Of a stretch of 64,000 nt of DNA, positions 35,632 through 44,947 are shown piece by piece. Made by a program: the position numbers and the translations under genes. Source of the stretch: Massilibacteroides vaginae (GTDB taxonomy: Bacteria; Bacteroidota; Bacteroidia; Bacteroidales; Tannerellaceae); NCBI RefSeq assembly GCF_900178525.1, contig NZ_FXDJ01000009.1, positions 1,138,263-1,202,262 on the forward strand, written 5' to 3'. The notes below the pieces were generated by a model, which was not told the origin of the DNA, did not search any database, and saw only the letters and a list, made by a program, of their open reading frames with translations. Within the stretch, counting starts at the first letter, position 1; every line of letters starts with the position of its first letter.

Positions 35632-36705
35632 TTAATCCGCGTAAACAGCGAATGTAGCCAACCAATGGTCGCCACCGTAATTTGAGTTAAACAGGAGGGG
35701 TAAGGCTTTATCAAATAGTTCGGTGGCCTTTTCCGAGAATAGTTTTTTGTATGGATTTTCCTTTTGCATCTTTCGGGCGATATGTTGCATACACCAGGCG
35801 CGAGAGAAAGACAGTCCGACTAAATGAACGATCTGATAGTCGTTTAAATCGCTGACTTTGGGCGATTTGCACAGATTGTCAACACCTCTGCTGCTGATAA
35901 AAGCGGCAAACCAGTTGTCGTATTTTTTGTCGGGCAGAATGCGTGCCATCAGGTCGGCGATAAGTAGGGAAGGAGAGAAGAAGTCTGCCCCGTCCGGTTC
36001 TAAATAAGAAGGAGTGTCTTTTTCATCACCATAAAATTCTTTGGCTTTATCAACTAACGCTTTTTCGAAATCGTTATCTCCTGTTGCTCTTGCCCAATCG
36101 AGCGCGAAACCCAACGCAAAAGCCGAATTGTTATGAGTCCCCACCCGGCTTGGATAAGATTGTTTAGGTAAGTAAGCTTTCCACAGATCAACGATCTTTT
36201 GGGTTAAAGGCTGGATGTCGCGATGCCATTTCTTCCCCTCTTCCGTATTCAGAAGGCTTAATTCCTCGTCCAGTTTCAACACCCACGCCCAACCATAAGT
36301 CCGTTCAAATGATCTCGTCAGATCCGAGCGATCAAAATAAGCGGCCTCTTTTTCAATATTTTCTTTATTCAGTGAAGTATTCAGCGTTTTAATAATCTCC
36401 TCTTTGAACATAATGTCCGGATAATTCCGCAGTAAACGAACCAGCATCCAATGTCCATGAACACTGCTGTGCCAATCAAAGCAACCATAAAAGACCGGGT
36501 GAAGATCACGCGGAGAAAGTCCGACTTCACCGGCATTTATATACGTATGACCGGGTTTGTTGGGATACTCTACAAATATATTTTTCAAAGGCATCTCGGC
36601 CAACTTAATCAGAATCGAGTCGTTTTTAATATTTTGAGCAGATACATTTCCCGCAAAAAGAAACAGAGCTGAAAGGAGGAGGAGGGTGGCTGTCGGTTTA
36701 TTCAT
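35632..36705 (-). CDS. DUF2891 family secreted protein
   Basis: A 357-aa protein with a signal peptide ending NVSAQ. It carries the DUF2891 hallmark FYGCFDWHSSVHGHWMLVRL near residue 70, THNNSAFALGFALDWARATG near 190-210, and SFSRAWCMQHIAR near 300. The all-helical pattern with conserved Trp, His and Asp residues suggests an (alpha/alpha) barrel, but no activity is established. A cupin gene lies 20 bp upstream on the same strand. Confidence 0.88.
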   Translation of the reverse strand: MNKPTATLLLLSALFLFAGNVSAQNIKNDSILIKLAEMPLKNIFVEYPNKPGHTYINAGEVGLSPRDLHPVFYGCFDWHSSVHGHWMLVRLLRNYPDIMFKEEIIKTLNTSLNKENIEKEAAYFDRSDLTRSFERTYGWAWVLKLDEELSLLNTEEGKKWHRDIQPLTQKIVDLWKAYLPKQSYPSRVGTHNNSAFALGFALDWARATGDNDFEKALVDKAKEFYGDEKDTPSYLEPDGADFFSPSLLIADLMARILPDKKYDNWFAAFISSRGVDNLCKSPKVSDLNDYQIVHLVGLSFSRAWCMQHIARKMQKENPYKKLFSEKATELFDKALPLLFNSNYGGDHWLATFAVYAD

Positions 36706-36725
36706 GATTGTTGTCTACAATGGAT

Positions 36726-37061
36726 TTACAAAAAATCTTCCCTTACGGGATTAAAGCTGTCAATTAATCTTGCTGTGGGTGTCAATAGTTGTATCGCGTG
36801 TCTTTTTCCTGAGGCAACGGCAAATAGATCTCCGCTTTTGAGGTGTATGGGGTCTTCGCCTTCTTCCAGATAGAGAACTTCGCCTTCTGCAATGTAGCAG
36901 GTTTGTTCGTGCGGATGGCTGTGATAAGGATCGGGTTCTGCCATTGGTCCACCGGAAAATTCCACAATTACAGTCATCAGATTATTGGTGCGGATAAGTT
37001 TTCTGCTGAGGGTTGGCGTAAGCTGAGTGGCTTCAGTCTCATCGTATTTCAGAATATTCAT
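36726..37061 (-). CDS. Small cupin-domain protein
   Basis: A 111-aa single-domain cupin. Motif 1 residues are in DPYHSHPHEQTCYIAEGEVLYL (His, His, Gln/Glu) and motif 2 in LKSGDLFAVASGKRHAIQLL (His). It likely binds a divalent metal and may be a sugar isomerase-like or ligand-binding protein; the substrate is unknown. It may be co-transcribed with the DUF2891 gene. Confidence 0.85.
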   Translation of the reverse strand: MNILKYDETEATQLTPTLSRKLIRTNNLMTVIVEFSGGPMAEPDPYHSHPHEQTCYIAEGEVLYLEEGEDPIHLKSGDLFAVASGKRHAIQLLTPTARLIDSFNPVREDFL

Positions 37062-37096
37062 GGTGGTGGTTGTTTGTGATTTATGTTTTGTTATTC

Positions 37097-37150
37097 CAAT
37101 CGAAGTGGAGGAATCTCGCTGTTGTACAAAAAATCCTTCACTTCGACCGA
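37097..37150. repeat. Degenerate REP-like hairpin
   Basis: CGAAGTGGAGGA (37101-37112) and TCCTTCACTTCG (37134-37145) form a 12-bp stem with one mismatch. The first arm and the following AATCTC match the reverse complement of the REP-like element at 24459-24555 (CGAAGTGGAGGGATCTC), so the two are related. Confidence 0.6.
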
Positions 37151-37170
37151 AATAATAAAGGGTAAAGCTT

Positions 37171-38625
37171 TTAAACCCTTTCTAATGTAGAAACAATATA
37201 TTTCCAAACCTTTTCTACAGAAGAAATGCTTACGCGTTCGTCCGGAGAGTGAGGGAATTGCAAGTCCGGTCCAATTGAAATCATATCCATATCCGGGTAA
37301 GCGCCTTGTATAATTCCGCATTCAAGTCCGGCATGCATTACTTTAACAGACGGTTCTTTGCCGTAAAGCGCTTTGTATGTTTCTTTCATCACGTTCAGTA
37401 TCGGAGAATTGATGTTGGGTTGCCAACCATTATAGCCTCCTCCTTCTTCTACTTTGGCTCCTGCCAGTGCAAATACACTTTCCAGACTTGAGCAGACTGC
37501 CTGTTTTCTTGTTTCGGATGAGCTGCGTACTAATATCTTTATTTCTGCCAGTTCGTTGTCGATCTTTACCAACGCCAGGTTTGATGAGGATTCTACTGTG
37601 CCCGGAAAATCACTTAGCATACTTATTACACCGTTTTGGCAAGCTTCAATCGCATTGATCAGATCGTCCTGAATTTCTTCGGGGATAAGCGATGTTGGTA
37701 GCGTTTCTTCTGCCGCGGTGAAAGTTATCTTGTTTTCTATGCCGTCATATTCTTTTTGGAACATCTCCTGATAGTCGGCCACAAGTTCCCAAAGTGCTTC
37801 GGCGTTATCTCCCGGAATGGTGATAATCGCGAATGCTTCCCGTGGAATGGCGTTGCGTAACGAACCTCCTTCTACAGAAGCTAAGCGTGCGCCATAATCG
37901 CATACAGCTTCTTTCAGAAAACGGAATAGAAGTTTATTGGCGTTTGCTCTGCCTAAGTGAATATCTACACCGGAATGCCCGCCTTTTAATCCGGTCAGGC
38001 TTAACTTAACAGCTACATCGCCTTCGGGAACGTAGTTGTCGTTTTTAAATTGAAGGGAAATATTCATATCCGCTCCTCCGGCACAACCCACGAATAGTTC
38101 GCCTTCTTCTTCCGAATCGCAATTAATCAATATGCCACCCTTCAGAAAGCCGGGCTTTAATCCGAAAGCACCATCCATTCCTACTTCTTCGTCTACAGTG
38201 AATAGCGCTTCTACCGGACCGTGTTTCAACGATGTGTCTGAAAGTACGGCCATTGCTAAAGCTGCACCAATTCCGTTGTCAGCTCCTAAAGTAGTATCCT
38301 TAGCCGTTACCCAGTCGCCATCAATGTAAGCATTGATCGGGTCTTTTTCAAAGTCATGGGATATATGCGAGTTCTTTTGCGGTACCATGTCTAAGTGTGA
38401 CTGTAGGATTACAGTGGGTCGTTCTTCATATCCGGGAGTAGCCGGTTTACGGATCACCACATTTCCTACCTCATCCTGTAGCGTTTCGAGGCCCAGGTTT
38501 TTTCCGAAATTAAGAACATAGCCGGTTACTGCTTCCATTTTTCCTGTAGGTCGGGGGATTTGTGTAAGGTCGTAAAAATAACCCCATACATGCTTCGGAG
38601 AGAGATTCCTAAGTTCTGCTGACAT
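37171..38625 (-). CDS. pepD: Aminoacyl-histidine dipeptidase PepD (Xaa-His dipeptidase, M20)
   Basis: A 484-aa cytosolic zinc dipeptidase of the M20C group. Metal-site motifs are VILQSHLDMVPQK near residue 80, DNGIGAALAMA near 120, and TVDEEVGMDGAFGL near 147; HSGVDIHLGRANANKL and HAGLECGIIQ follow. I chose the ATG at 38623-38625 (MSAELRNLSPKHVW), which matches PepD N-termini. A longer frame of 21 more codons begins at 38688, but its extension looks like non-coding leader. A hairpin overlaps the stop codon (37157-37181). Confidence 0.94.
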   Translation of the reverse strand: MSAELRNLSPKHVWGYFYDLTQIPRPTGKMEAVTGYVLNFGKNLGLETLQDEVGNVVIRKPATPGYEERPTVILQSHLDMVPQKNSHISHDFEKDPINAYIDGDWVTAKDTTLGADNGIGAALAMAVLSDTSLKHGPVEALFTVDEEVGMDGAFGLKPGFLKGGILINCDSEEEGELFVGCAGGADMNISLQFKNDNYVPEGDVAVKLSLTGLKGGHSGVDIHLGRANANKLLFRFLKEAVCDYGARLASVEGGSLRNAIPREAFAIITIPGDNAEALWELVADYQEMFQKEYDGIENKITFTAAEETLPTSLIPEEIQDDLINAIEACQNGVISMLSDFPGTVESSSNLALVKIDNELAEIKILVRSSSETRKQAVCSSLESVFALAGAKVEEGGGYNGWQPNINSPILNVMKETYKALYGKEPSVKVMHAGLECGIIQGAYPDMDMISIGPDLQFPHSPDERVSISSVEKVWKYIVSTLERV

Positions 38626-38707
38626 AGCGCTAAGATTTAAATTTATAATATAAGTCTGCCTGAATAAACATTTGCGGGTTAAGCCCACAAGAGATGTTCA
38701 GGTTTGA

Positions 38708-39724
38708 TCATATACTTGTTGTATTAGTAGCCGGCTTGTATTCTTTGTTAATGATTGGCAAGGCTATCACACCGAATAAACCGCATAATCCTGTCCATAC
38801 AGTTTGAACGGTATGTACTACTAATGCAAAGGCAGCGGCATCCGTTTCTTTTACCCCGAACAAAACCAACGTGGCTATTACCATAAAATGCCAGGGGCCA
38901 ATTCCGCCTTGAACAGGAACGGCAACGCCAATGCTACTCATCGTAAAAGCAATCAAACCTACCCCTATACCAAGGTCACGGGTAAAGTCGAATGCATAGA
39001 ACGTGATGTAAAAATAACAAAAATATCCAACCCATATTAATAAGGTCTGTAATAAAAACAAACCTTTCTGTTTCATTAACCAGATACTTTTGATGCCGGC
39101 CCAGATATTTTTCAACATTTCTTTCGCTTTCTTCACCAAAGAGAAGTTTCTCATGTAGGTGAACACAAACCAAAGCCCTACGCTGATCAGGACGATGATC
39201 ACATAAAGCCACATGGAGTTAAACATGGCCTGAAAGCCATCAAACAAAGCCGGATTGCGTGCTAAAAAGTGCGTGAAGAAACTGAAATTGAAAATGAAAA
39301 TAAACAACGTTATCAAACCAACCATGATGGAATCGCTGATTCTGTCAACGAATAGCGTGCCGAGAAGCTTCGAGAATGATATTTTCTCATAACGTGTAAT
39401 GATGCCACATCGCCAAACTTCACCCACCCGCGGTAGTACGAGGTTTAATGCGTAATTTCCTAATACGGCATAAATGATATTCTTCATCTTGAAACGTTCG
39501 CCTAAAGATCCGATGAGCAAACCCCAACGAAGTGAACGGATGATGTTCGCGGCAAGACCAAATAATAATGAAAACAAGATGATGTCGTATCGAACCCCCT
39601 TACGAATAACCTCAAAGATTTCCTGAAAGTCCATCTCTCTATATAAGTACCAAAGGAGTAAACAGCCGAAAGCCAAAGGAATAAATACCTTTACGAATGT
39701 ACGCGTAATGCTTTTAAAATCCAT
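38708..39724 (-). CDS. Lysylphosphatidylglycerol synthase TM-region / UPF0104 membrane protein
   Basis: A membrane protein of about 338 aa with eight or so helices, belonging to the flippase-like domain family (Pfam LPG_synthase_TM). Diagnostic segments are NYALNLVLPRVGEVWRCGII near residue 100, DRISDSIMVGLITLF near 133 and the C-terminal PVQGGIGPWHFMVIATL. The catalytic LPG synthase domain is absent, so it is not itself a synthase. The start is the ATG at 39722-39724. A TTG-started extension to 39772 would begin inside the -7 promoter element at 39770-39777 and is rejected. Confidence 0.85.
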   Translation of the reverse strand: MDFKSITRTFVKVFIPLAFGCLLLWYLYREMDFQEIFEVIRKGVRYDIILFSLLFGLAANIIRSLRWGLLIGSLGERFKMKNIIYAVLGNYALNLVLPRVGEVWRCGIITRYEKISFSKLLGTLFVDRISDSIMVGLITLFIFIFNFSFFTHFLARNPALFDGFQAMFNSMWLYVIIVLISVGLWFVFTYMRNFSLVKKAKEMLKNIWAGIKSIWLMKQKGLFLLQTLLIWVGYFCYFYITFYAFDFTRDLGIGVGLIAFTMSSIGVAVPVQGGIGPWHFMVIATLVLFGVKETDAAAFALVVHTVQTVWTGLCGLFGVIALPIINKEYKPATNTTSI

Positions 39725-39753
39725 ATACAGTAAGGAAACTAATTTTTTTATTG

Positions 39754-39761
39754 TACTTTTG
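39754..39761 (+). promoter_or_regulatory. Candidate -7 element of rsmA-mgtE
   Basis: TACTTTTG matches TAnnTTTG 59 bp before the rsmA start. It overlaps the reach of the minus-strand promoter at 39770-39777, so the two polymerases would compete. Confidence 0.45.
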
Positions 39762-39769
39762 TGCTTCGG

Positions 39770-39777
39770 CAAAGATA
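39770..39777 (-). promoter_or_regulatory. -7 element of the UPF0104 membrane-protein gene
   Basis: The minus strand reads TATCTTTG, a perfect TAnnTTTG match. The implied leader is about 40 nt to the ATG at 39724. Confidence 0.55.
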
Positions 39778-39820
39778 AACATTATAATTAAAAACGAGCG
39801 GATTACAATATAGGAAGTGG

Positions 39821-40627
39821 ATGAGAGTAGTAAAACCGAAGAAAGCTTTAGGACAGCATTTCTTGAAAGATATGCAGGTCGCACAGCGTATAGCCGGAAC
39901 CGTTTCGGACTATATGGATCTTCCTGTTTTGGAAGTCGGACCGGGTATGGGGGTGCTTACGCGCTTCCTGCTGGATGTTGGACATAACTTGTCTGTCGTT
40001 GAAATAGACACTGAATCGGTAACCTACCTGAAAGAACATTTCCCCGAATTGAATGATAAGATTATAGAAGGAGACTTTCTTAAGCTTGATTTAAACCAAC
40101 TTTTTTCTTCTCAATTTTGTGTGATAGGCAACTATCCATATAATATATCTACCCAGATTTTTTTCAAAATATTAGAATATAAAGATCAAATACCTTGTTG
40201 CTCCGGTATGCTGCAAAAGGAAGTGGCGGAACGCCTCGCCTCGCCTCCCGGTAGCAAAGCGTATGGGATCTTGAGTGTCCTACTGCAAGCATGGTATGAT
40301 GTAGAATACCTTTTCACGGTGAGTGAAACGGTGTTCGACCCTCCTCCGAAGGTCAAGAGCGGAGTGATTCGAGTCACACGCAATGGACGGACATCTCTGG
40401 GATGCGACGAAAAACTTTTTAAAACAGTCGTTAAAACTACCTTCAACCAACGCCGCAAAACGCTGCGTAACTCGATTAAACCTATACTTGGTAAAGAATG
40501 TCCGGACTATCATTTACCCTTATTCAACAAGCGCCCTGAGCAACTTTCGGTAGAGCAGTTTGTTGAACTTACAGAGATAGTAGATTGTAATCTGAGAACC
40601 AGCCCGGAATCACAGACTCCGGCATAA
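39821..40627 (+). CDS. rsmA: 16S rRNA dimethyladenosine transferase RsmA (KsgA)
   Basis: A 268-aa SAM-dependent methyltransferase that dimethylates two adjacent adenosines near the 3' end of 16S rRNA. KKALGQHFLKD at residues 7-17 and VLEVGPGMGVLT near 36-47 form the SAM site; VIGNYPYNIST (106-116) is the NLPY-type catalytic motif. The C-terminal FNQRRKTLRN and the LSVEQFVELTE segment are typical. mgtE follows after 12 bp. Confidence 0.97.
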   Translation: MRVVKPKKALGQHFLKDMQVAQRIAGTVSDYMDLPVLEVGPGMGVLTRFLLDVGHNLSVVEIDTESVTYLKEHFPELNDKIIEGDFLKLDLNQLFSSQFCVIGNYPYNISTQIFFKILEYKDQIPCCSGMLQKEVAERLASPPGSKAYGILSVLLQAWYDVEYLFTVSETVFDPPPKVKSGVIRVTRNGRTSLGCDEKLFKTVVKTTFNQRRKTLRNSIKPILGKECPDYHLPLFNKRPEQLSVEQFVELTEIVDCNLRTSPESQTPA

Positions 40628-40639
40628 AGCCAGACTCAC

Positions 40640-41986
40640 ATGATTGAATTAACAAAAGACTATATCGATAAGTTTCGTAACATTATCGATCAAAAAGATG
40701 AGGTGCAAGCAAAAGAACTGCTGCAGGAACTTCACCCGGCGGATATTGCCGAATTGTATAAAGAAGTAGATTTAAAAGAAGCAATTTTCCTCTATTTACT
40801 ACTTGACGGAGAGAAAGCCGCTGATGTATTGATGGAGCTTGATGATGATGAACGTCACAAGCTTCTGAAAGAACTCCCCAACGAAGTTATCGCCAAGCAA
40901 TTTGTCGATAACATGGAAACCGACGACGCCGTAGATCTGATGCGTGAATTGGATGAAGAACGGCAAGAAGAAATCCTTTCCCATATTCAAGACGTAGAAC
41001 AGGCTGGTGATATCGTGGATTTGTTGAAATACGACGAAGACTCTGCCGGGGGGTTGATGGGTACGGAAATGATCGTGGTAAACGAGAATTGGAGTATGCC
41101 TCGTTGTATAGATGAAATGCGCTTACAAGCCGAAGAAGTTGATGAAATATATTATGTTTATGTGGTTGATGACGACGAACGCATGAAAGGAGTTCTGCCG
41201 CTGAAGAGATTGATAACCAGTCCGTCGGTTTCGAAGATCAAGCACGTAATGAAGAAAGAACCTATCGTAGTGCATGTGGATGATAGTGTTGAAGAGGTGG
41301 TTACTACCATTGAAAAGTACGACTTGGTGGCACTTCCTGTTGTAGACAGTATTGGTCGCCTTGTAGGTCGGATTACGATTGACGACGTGATGGATGAGGT
41401 GCGCGAGCAACACGAACGCGAGTATCAATTGGCTTCGGGTATCTCGAAAGACGTAGAAACATCAGACAATGTGTTCATGCAAACAGCAGCCCGCCTTCCC
41501 TGGTTACTAATCGGAATGATCGGAGGATTGGGCAATTCTGTTATTTTAGGCGGATTCGAAGCAAGTTTCGCTTCCAACCCCAAGATGGCATTATTCATTC
41601 CCCTGATCGGAGGAACCGGAGGGAATGTGGGGATACAATCTTCAGCAATTGTTGTACAAGGGTTAGCGAATAACACGTTGAAACCCGATAATATAGTATC
41701 TCAATTAGGAAAAGAATTGGTGGTTTCGTTGATCAATGCGAGTATTATCAGTTTGGTTGTGTTTATATATAACTTCTTTATGCTTGGTGACGCTGGTATA
41801 ACAGCGTCTGTTTCGCTTAGTTTGTTTGCCGTTGTTTTGTTTGCGAGTATTTTCGGTACGATAGTTCCCGTTACACTTTCAAAACTTAAGATTGATCCGG
41901 CACTGGCTACAGGTCCGTTTATTACAATTACCAATGACATTATAGGAATGATGATCTATATGTTCGTTACTTCCGCACTTACCTGA
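40640..41986 (+). CDS. mgtE: MgtE magnesium transporter
   Basis: A 448-aa Mg2+ channel/transporter. The N-terminal Mg-sensing superhelical domain spans about 1-130 (LHPADIAELYKEV, DLMRELDEERQEEIL). Two CBS domains lie at about 135-255 (YDEDSAGGLMGTEMIVV, VHVDDSVEEVVTTIEKYDLV). Five membrane helices fill the C-terminus, with the pore motif SALALPLI-like GGTGGNVGIQSSAIVVQGLA near 325. The domain set is complete. Confidence 0.95.
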   Translation: MIELTKDYIDKFRNIIDQKDEVQAKELLQELHPADIAELYKEVDLKEAIFLYLLLDGEKAADVLMELDDDERHKLLKELPNEVIAKQFVDNMETDDAVDLMRELDEERQEEILSHIQDVEQAGDIVDLLKYDEDSAGGLMGTEMIVVNENWSMPRCIDEMRLQAEEVDEIYYVYVVDDDERMKGVLPLKRLITSPSVSKIKHVMKKEPIVVHVDDSVEEVVTTIEKYDLVALPVVDSIGRLVGRITIDDVMDEVREQHEREYQLASGISKDVETSDNVFMQTAARLPWLLIGMIGGLGNSVILGGFEASFASNPKMALFIPLIGGTGGNVGIQSSAIVVQGLANNTLKPDNIVSQLGKELVVSLINASIISLVVFIYNFFMLGDAGITASVSLSLFAVVLFASIFGTIVPVTLSKLKIDPALATGPFITITNDIIGMMIYMFVTSALT

Positions 41987-42009
41987 TTTTAACAGCATAT
42001 TTATAATGA

Positions 42010-42060
42010 GGGTATCCTGAAAGTAGCCGAAAATCTACTTTTAAGATACCCTTATATTTT
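42010..42060. terminator. Bidirectional terminator between mgtE and the TonB receptor gene
   Basis: The arms GGGTATC...AAAGTAG (42010-42026) and CTACTTT...GATACCC (42035-42051) form a long hairpin with an 8-nt loop, followed by a T-rich stretch. It lies between two convergent genes. Confidence 0.75.
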
Positions 42061-42078
42061 GTGTTTTACTTTCGGTAT

Positions 42079-44481
42079 TTAGAATAGATTTCCAATCTTT
42101 ATTCCGATAAACACGGTGCGAGGTAATCCCGGACCATATACGTAGGCCGGATCACGGTCGATACCTTTGTCGAAGTCGTTTTGGTAAGCATTGAAGATAT
42201 TCTTTATACCGCCATACCATTGCATTGTTACTCCTTTTCCAACCGGCATATTGTAGTGGAGTTTTGCTCCGGCGTCAAAAAACGCGTTTGATTCACGAAG
42301 TTCGCCGGCATCCCGGATTTCACCTTCAGGAAGTGCTGTTCCGAAATAGGGAACAAGCATTTTTCCGGTATAATTGCCTGTTAATGATAATCCGAATCTT
42401 GGCGCGAAATTCCAGTCCGCAGTGAAGAAACCATACGTGTTCGGAGTGCGGAAAAACTTCTTTTCGTTGAAATTTTCATCCCCTTCTTTGTATCTGCTGG
42501 ATTGAGCGGTAAGTCCCAGATTGATAAATAACGTCTGTGTGGGATATAGTTTAAATTCTACGTTTACCCCTTGAACTGTTGCGCCGTTTTTGGAGTTGAT
42601 GCGCGTATAGATAACGGTACCGTGCTCGTCCGGTTCGCCTATCTCGTTTCGGAATGGGTTATGCAAAGTGGTATAAAACCCTTCCACAAGAATCCCGGTG
42701 CTCATCGTTCCGATAGTTTTGTTAAAGTCAAAGGATACCGTATAGCTTGTGCTATTCTCCCGTTCCAGATCGGGTGCGTTCTTGTTGATCACCTGACGAG
42801 ATCCGGAGGTTTCGATATGCAGGTCTTCGTCGAATATCTGCGGTGCCCGGTATCCTCTCGAAACCCCGATACGAGTTTGCAGATAGCGTGTCAGGTCATA
42901 CATGATGCTGGCTCTGGGAATAAGCACATTCCCTGATTTATCACTACCCTCGGCCTGTTTGTTGTCAATCGAATAATGTTCGAAACGTGCTCCTGCTAAA
43001 AATTTGGCCCGTCCGTATTTTATTTCATATTGTGCGAAAGCTCCCGTAGTTTTCAGCGACTGGTCTGAAACGACCGTGCCCGGAACATGAGGAACCGACA
43101 CAATCTTACCATCTACAATTTCGGCATTATCATAATCCGGGTAGCCCAGCTTTTTATCTTTCAGAAAAGAACCGGTATGTTCAATCCCCCCAACCAACGA
43201 AGAGATACCTAAAGTAGCTTTATATTGCGCTCCGATATTGTATGTTTTGTCTTTTGTGTTTCCGTAGTCACTAAGTGACTGATTGGCCCCGTAATAAGAG
43301 TCACGGTCGAGGTATTGCCCTGAAGCGAAAACGGAAAGGATGTCGCTTTCACGAAGATACTGTTCGAAAGTAAGATCGCCTACTAACATATCGTGCTTTA
43401 CAGCCTCTGCTACATCGCGTTCGTGCAATGGAAGTTCCTGCTTATTTCCTCCGTCACGATTTTCCCGGATGTTAAAGAAATTCAGGCTGAGTTTATTTCT
43501 GTAGGACGGGCGATGAAACAGGCGTGTGCCGATAACCGTATTTTTCATGGGTGCTATTTCCGAGAATCCATCGCCGTTTTGATCATACATTTTACGATCG
43601 CGCATATTCCCGAATACGGCAATGCCCGTTCGGTGATCATCAGTAACAAGCGAAGCATTGAAAGAGGCGTTATGATCTGCTGTGGGGCCGTTGGAACCGC
43701 TTACTCCTGTGCCGATAAGAGACGTGTTGTATCCTGCCTCAAATGAATTGACCGTTGGATCTTTCAGAATCAGGTTTACCGTTCCGGCTATGGCGTTTGA
43801 GCCGTAAAGCACAGATCCTCCTCCGCGTACCACTTCAATCCGGTCGAGCATATTGGCCGGAATCAACTCCAGTCCGTAAACACCCGCAAGTCCGCTGAAA
43901 ATAGGACGACTGTTGATCAGTATCTGCGAATATGGACCTTCCAGTCCGTTCATCCGGATCTGTGAGAAACCGCAATTCTGACAATCGTTCTCATAGCGGA
44001 GACCGGTGCAATAGTTTAATCCTTCCCCCAGTACGGTTGCTTGGGTGGTAGACAGGCTCTTGGCATTTAATGTGTTCACAATAACCGAAGCCTCCATACG
44101 CTTTTGAACCGTGCGACCTGCCGTTACTACGACTTCATTCAGGTTCAGCACGTCTTCTTCCAGTATGAATTCAAGCTCTATGCTTTTGTTCTTTTTAATC
44201 TCAACAGTTTGTTCGTGAGGAACATATCCTAAACTCGAAGCCAGGATAGTAAATCTCCCTTCAGGAAGGTTTTTCAATGCGAAATGACCTGTCGCATCGG
44301 TTGTTGTGCCTATTGTTGTGTTCTTTAGCACTACATTAATAAAAGGAAGATGCTCCCCGCTTTTCTTGTCAATAACATGACCGAATACGTTTGCATCGGT
44401 TTTTGAGAACGAAGGTGTTTCGTCTGCTTTGGCGGTTGTGAAATAAAGCAGACAAACCAGTGTGAAAATATAATATTTCAT
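42079..44481 (-). CDS. TonB-dependent outer membrane receptor (putative metal importer)
   Basis: An 800-aa receptor: signal peptide (YFTTAKA), a carboxypeptidase-D-like domain at about 30-112 (VFGHVIDKKSGEHLPFINVV), TonB-box region LNEVVVTAGRTVQ, a plug with DRIEVVRGGGSVLYGSNAIAG, and a barrel ending IKIGNLF. The plug contains an unusual Cys cluster (YCTGLRYENDCQNCGFSQI). There is no SusD partner. It is the last gene of the metal operon led by the ABC ATPase at 46611-47252, which suggests import of zinc or a zinc-ligand complex. Other substrates such as heme or cobalamin remain possible. Confidence 0.85.
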   Translation of the reverse strand: MKYYIFTLVCLLYFTTAKADETPSFSKTDANVFGHVIDKKSGEHLPFINVVLKNTTIGTTTDATGHFALKNLPEGRFTILASSLGYVPHEQTVEIKKNKSIELEFILEEDVLNLNEVVVTAGRTVQKRMEASVIVNTLNAKSLSTTQATVLGEGLNYCTGLRYENDCQNCGFSQIRMNGLEGPYSQILINSRPIFSGLAGVYGLELIPANMLDRIEVVRGGGSVLYGSNAIAGTVNLILKDPTVNSFEAGYNTSLIGTGVSGSNGPTADHNASFNASLVTDDHRTGIAVFGNMRDRKMYDQNGDGFSEIAPMKNTVIGTRLFHRPSYRNKLSLNFFNIRENRDGGNKQELPLHERDVAEAVKHDMLVGDLTFEQYLRESDILSVFASGQYLDRDSYYGANQSLSDYGNTKDKTYNIGAQYKATLGISSLVGGIEHTGSFLKDKKLGYPDYDNAEIVDGKIVSVPHVPGTVVSDQSLKTTGAFAQYEIKYGRAKFLAGARFEHYSIDNKQAEGSDKSGNVLIPRASIMYDLTRYLQTRIGVSRGYRAPQIFDEDLHIETSGSRQVINKNAPDLERENSTSYTVSFDFNKTIGTMSTGILVEGFYTTLHNPFRNEIGEPDEHGTVIYTRINSKNGATVQGVNVEFKLYPTQTLFINLGLTAQSSRYKEGDENFNEKKFFRTPNTYGFFTADWNFAPRFGLSLTGNYTGKMLVPYFGTALPEGEIRDAGELRESNAFFDAGAKLHYNMPVGKGVTMQWYGGIKNIFNAYQNDFDKGIDRDPAYVYGPGLPRTVFIGIKIGNLF

Positions 44482-44569
44482 TTAGTTCGTAATTAGAAGT
44501 AATAAGACATATCAACCTCTCCGGGCATATTATGTCCTGATAAATAATCGATTGTATTTGAAAAGTAAA

Positions 44570-44944
44570 TTATAAAAAGGAAGGAGAGGGAGGCGAACGC
44601 AGATTGAAAAGCTCCTTGAAAGCACCTAAAAGCTTGTTGTTAAAGCTATCTGATCCTATTTCCCAACAAAATAGATTCAACAATGCCATTACAATGGTAG
44701 TAAACGCAACTGCGGTGACAAGCAGATGTGATAATCCGGCGATTAAAACGAATTCCGCCTGTGTATGCGTGTGATTCGCGTTTCCGTTACTGTCTTTTTT
44801 GTATGGGTGGGAGTGTACTAAAGTGGAATGTTCGTGTGTATGCGCGAGCGGAAAGAAAGTAAGTCCGGAGTAATAAAACACGAATAGCGTCAGAATAAGA
44901 ATTCCCGACAACCTCTTTATCCGGTTTGTTTCTTTTACGCTCAT
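44570..44944 (-). CDS. Small membrane protein with His-rich extracytoplasmic loop
   Basis: A 124-aa protein with two membrane helices (about 10-32 and 66-92) flanking a loop at about 33-64 that contains ten His residues (LAHTHEHSTLVHSHPY, NANHTHTQ). The loop looks like a zinc, nickel or cobalt binding segment facing the periplasm. I do not recognise a named family. It starts 3 bp after the DUF3299-like gene and 88 bp before the TonB receptor, so it belongs to the metal operon. Confidence 0.75.
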   Translation of the reverse strand: MSVKETNRIKRLSGILILTLFVFYYSGLTFFPLAHTHEHSTLVHSHPYKKDSNGNANHTHTQAEFVLIAGLSHLLVTAVAFTTIVMALLNLFCWEIGSDSFNNKLLGAFKELFNLRSPPSPSFL

Positions 44945-44947
44945 CGG

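Noticed and set aside
39725-39772. N-terminal extension of the UPF0104 membrane protein from a TTG start
   Set aside because: The TTG lies inside a perfect TATCTTTG promoter element, and the ATG at 39724 gives the expected N-terminus.
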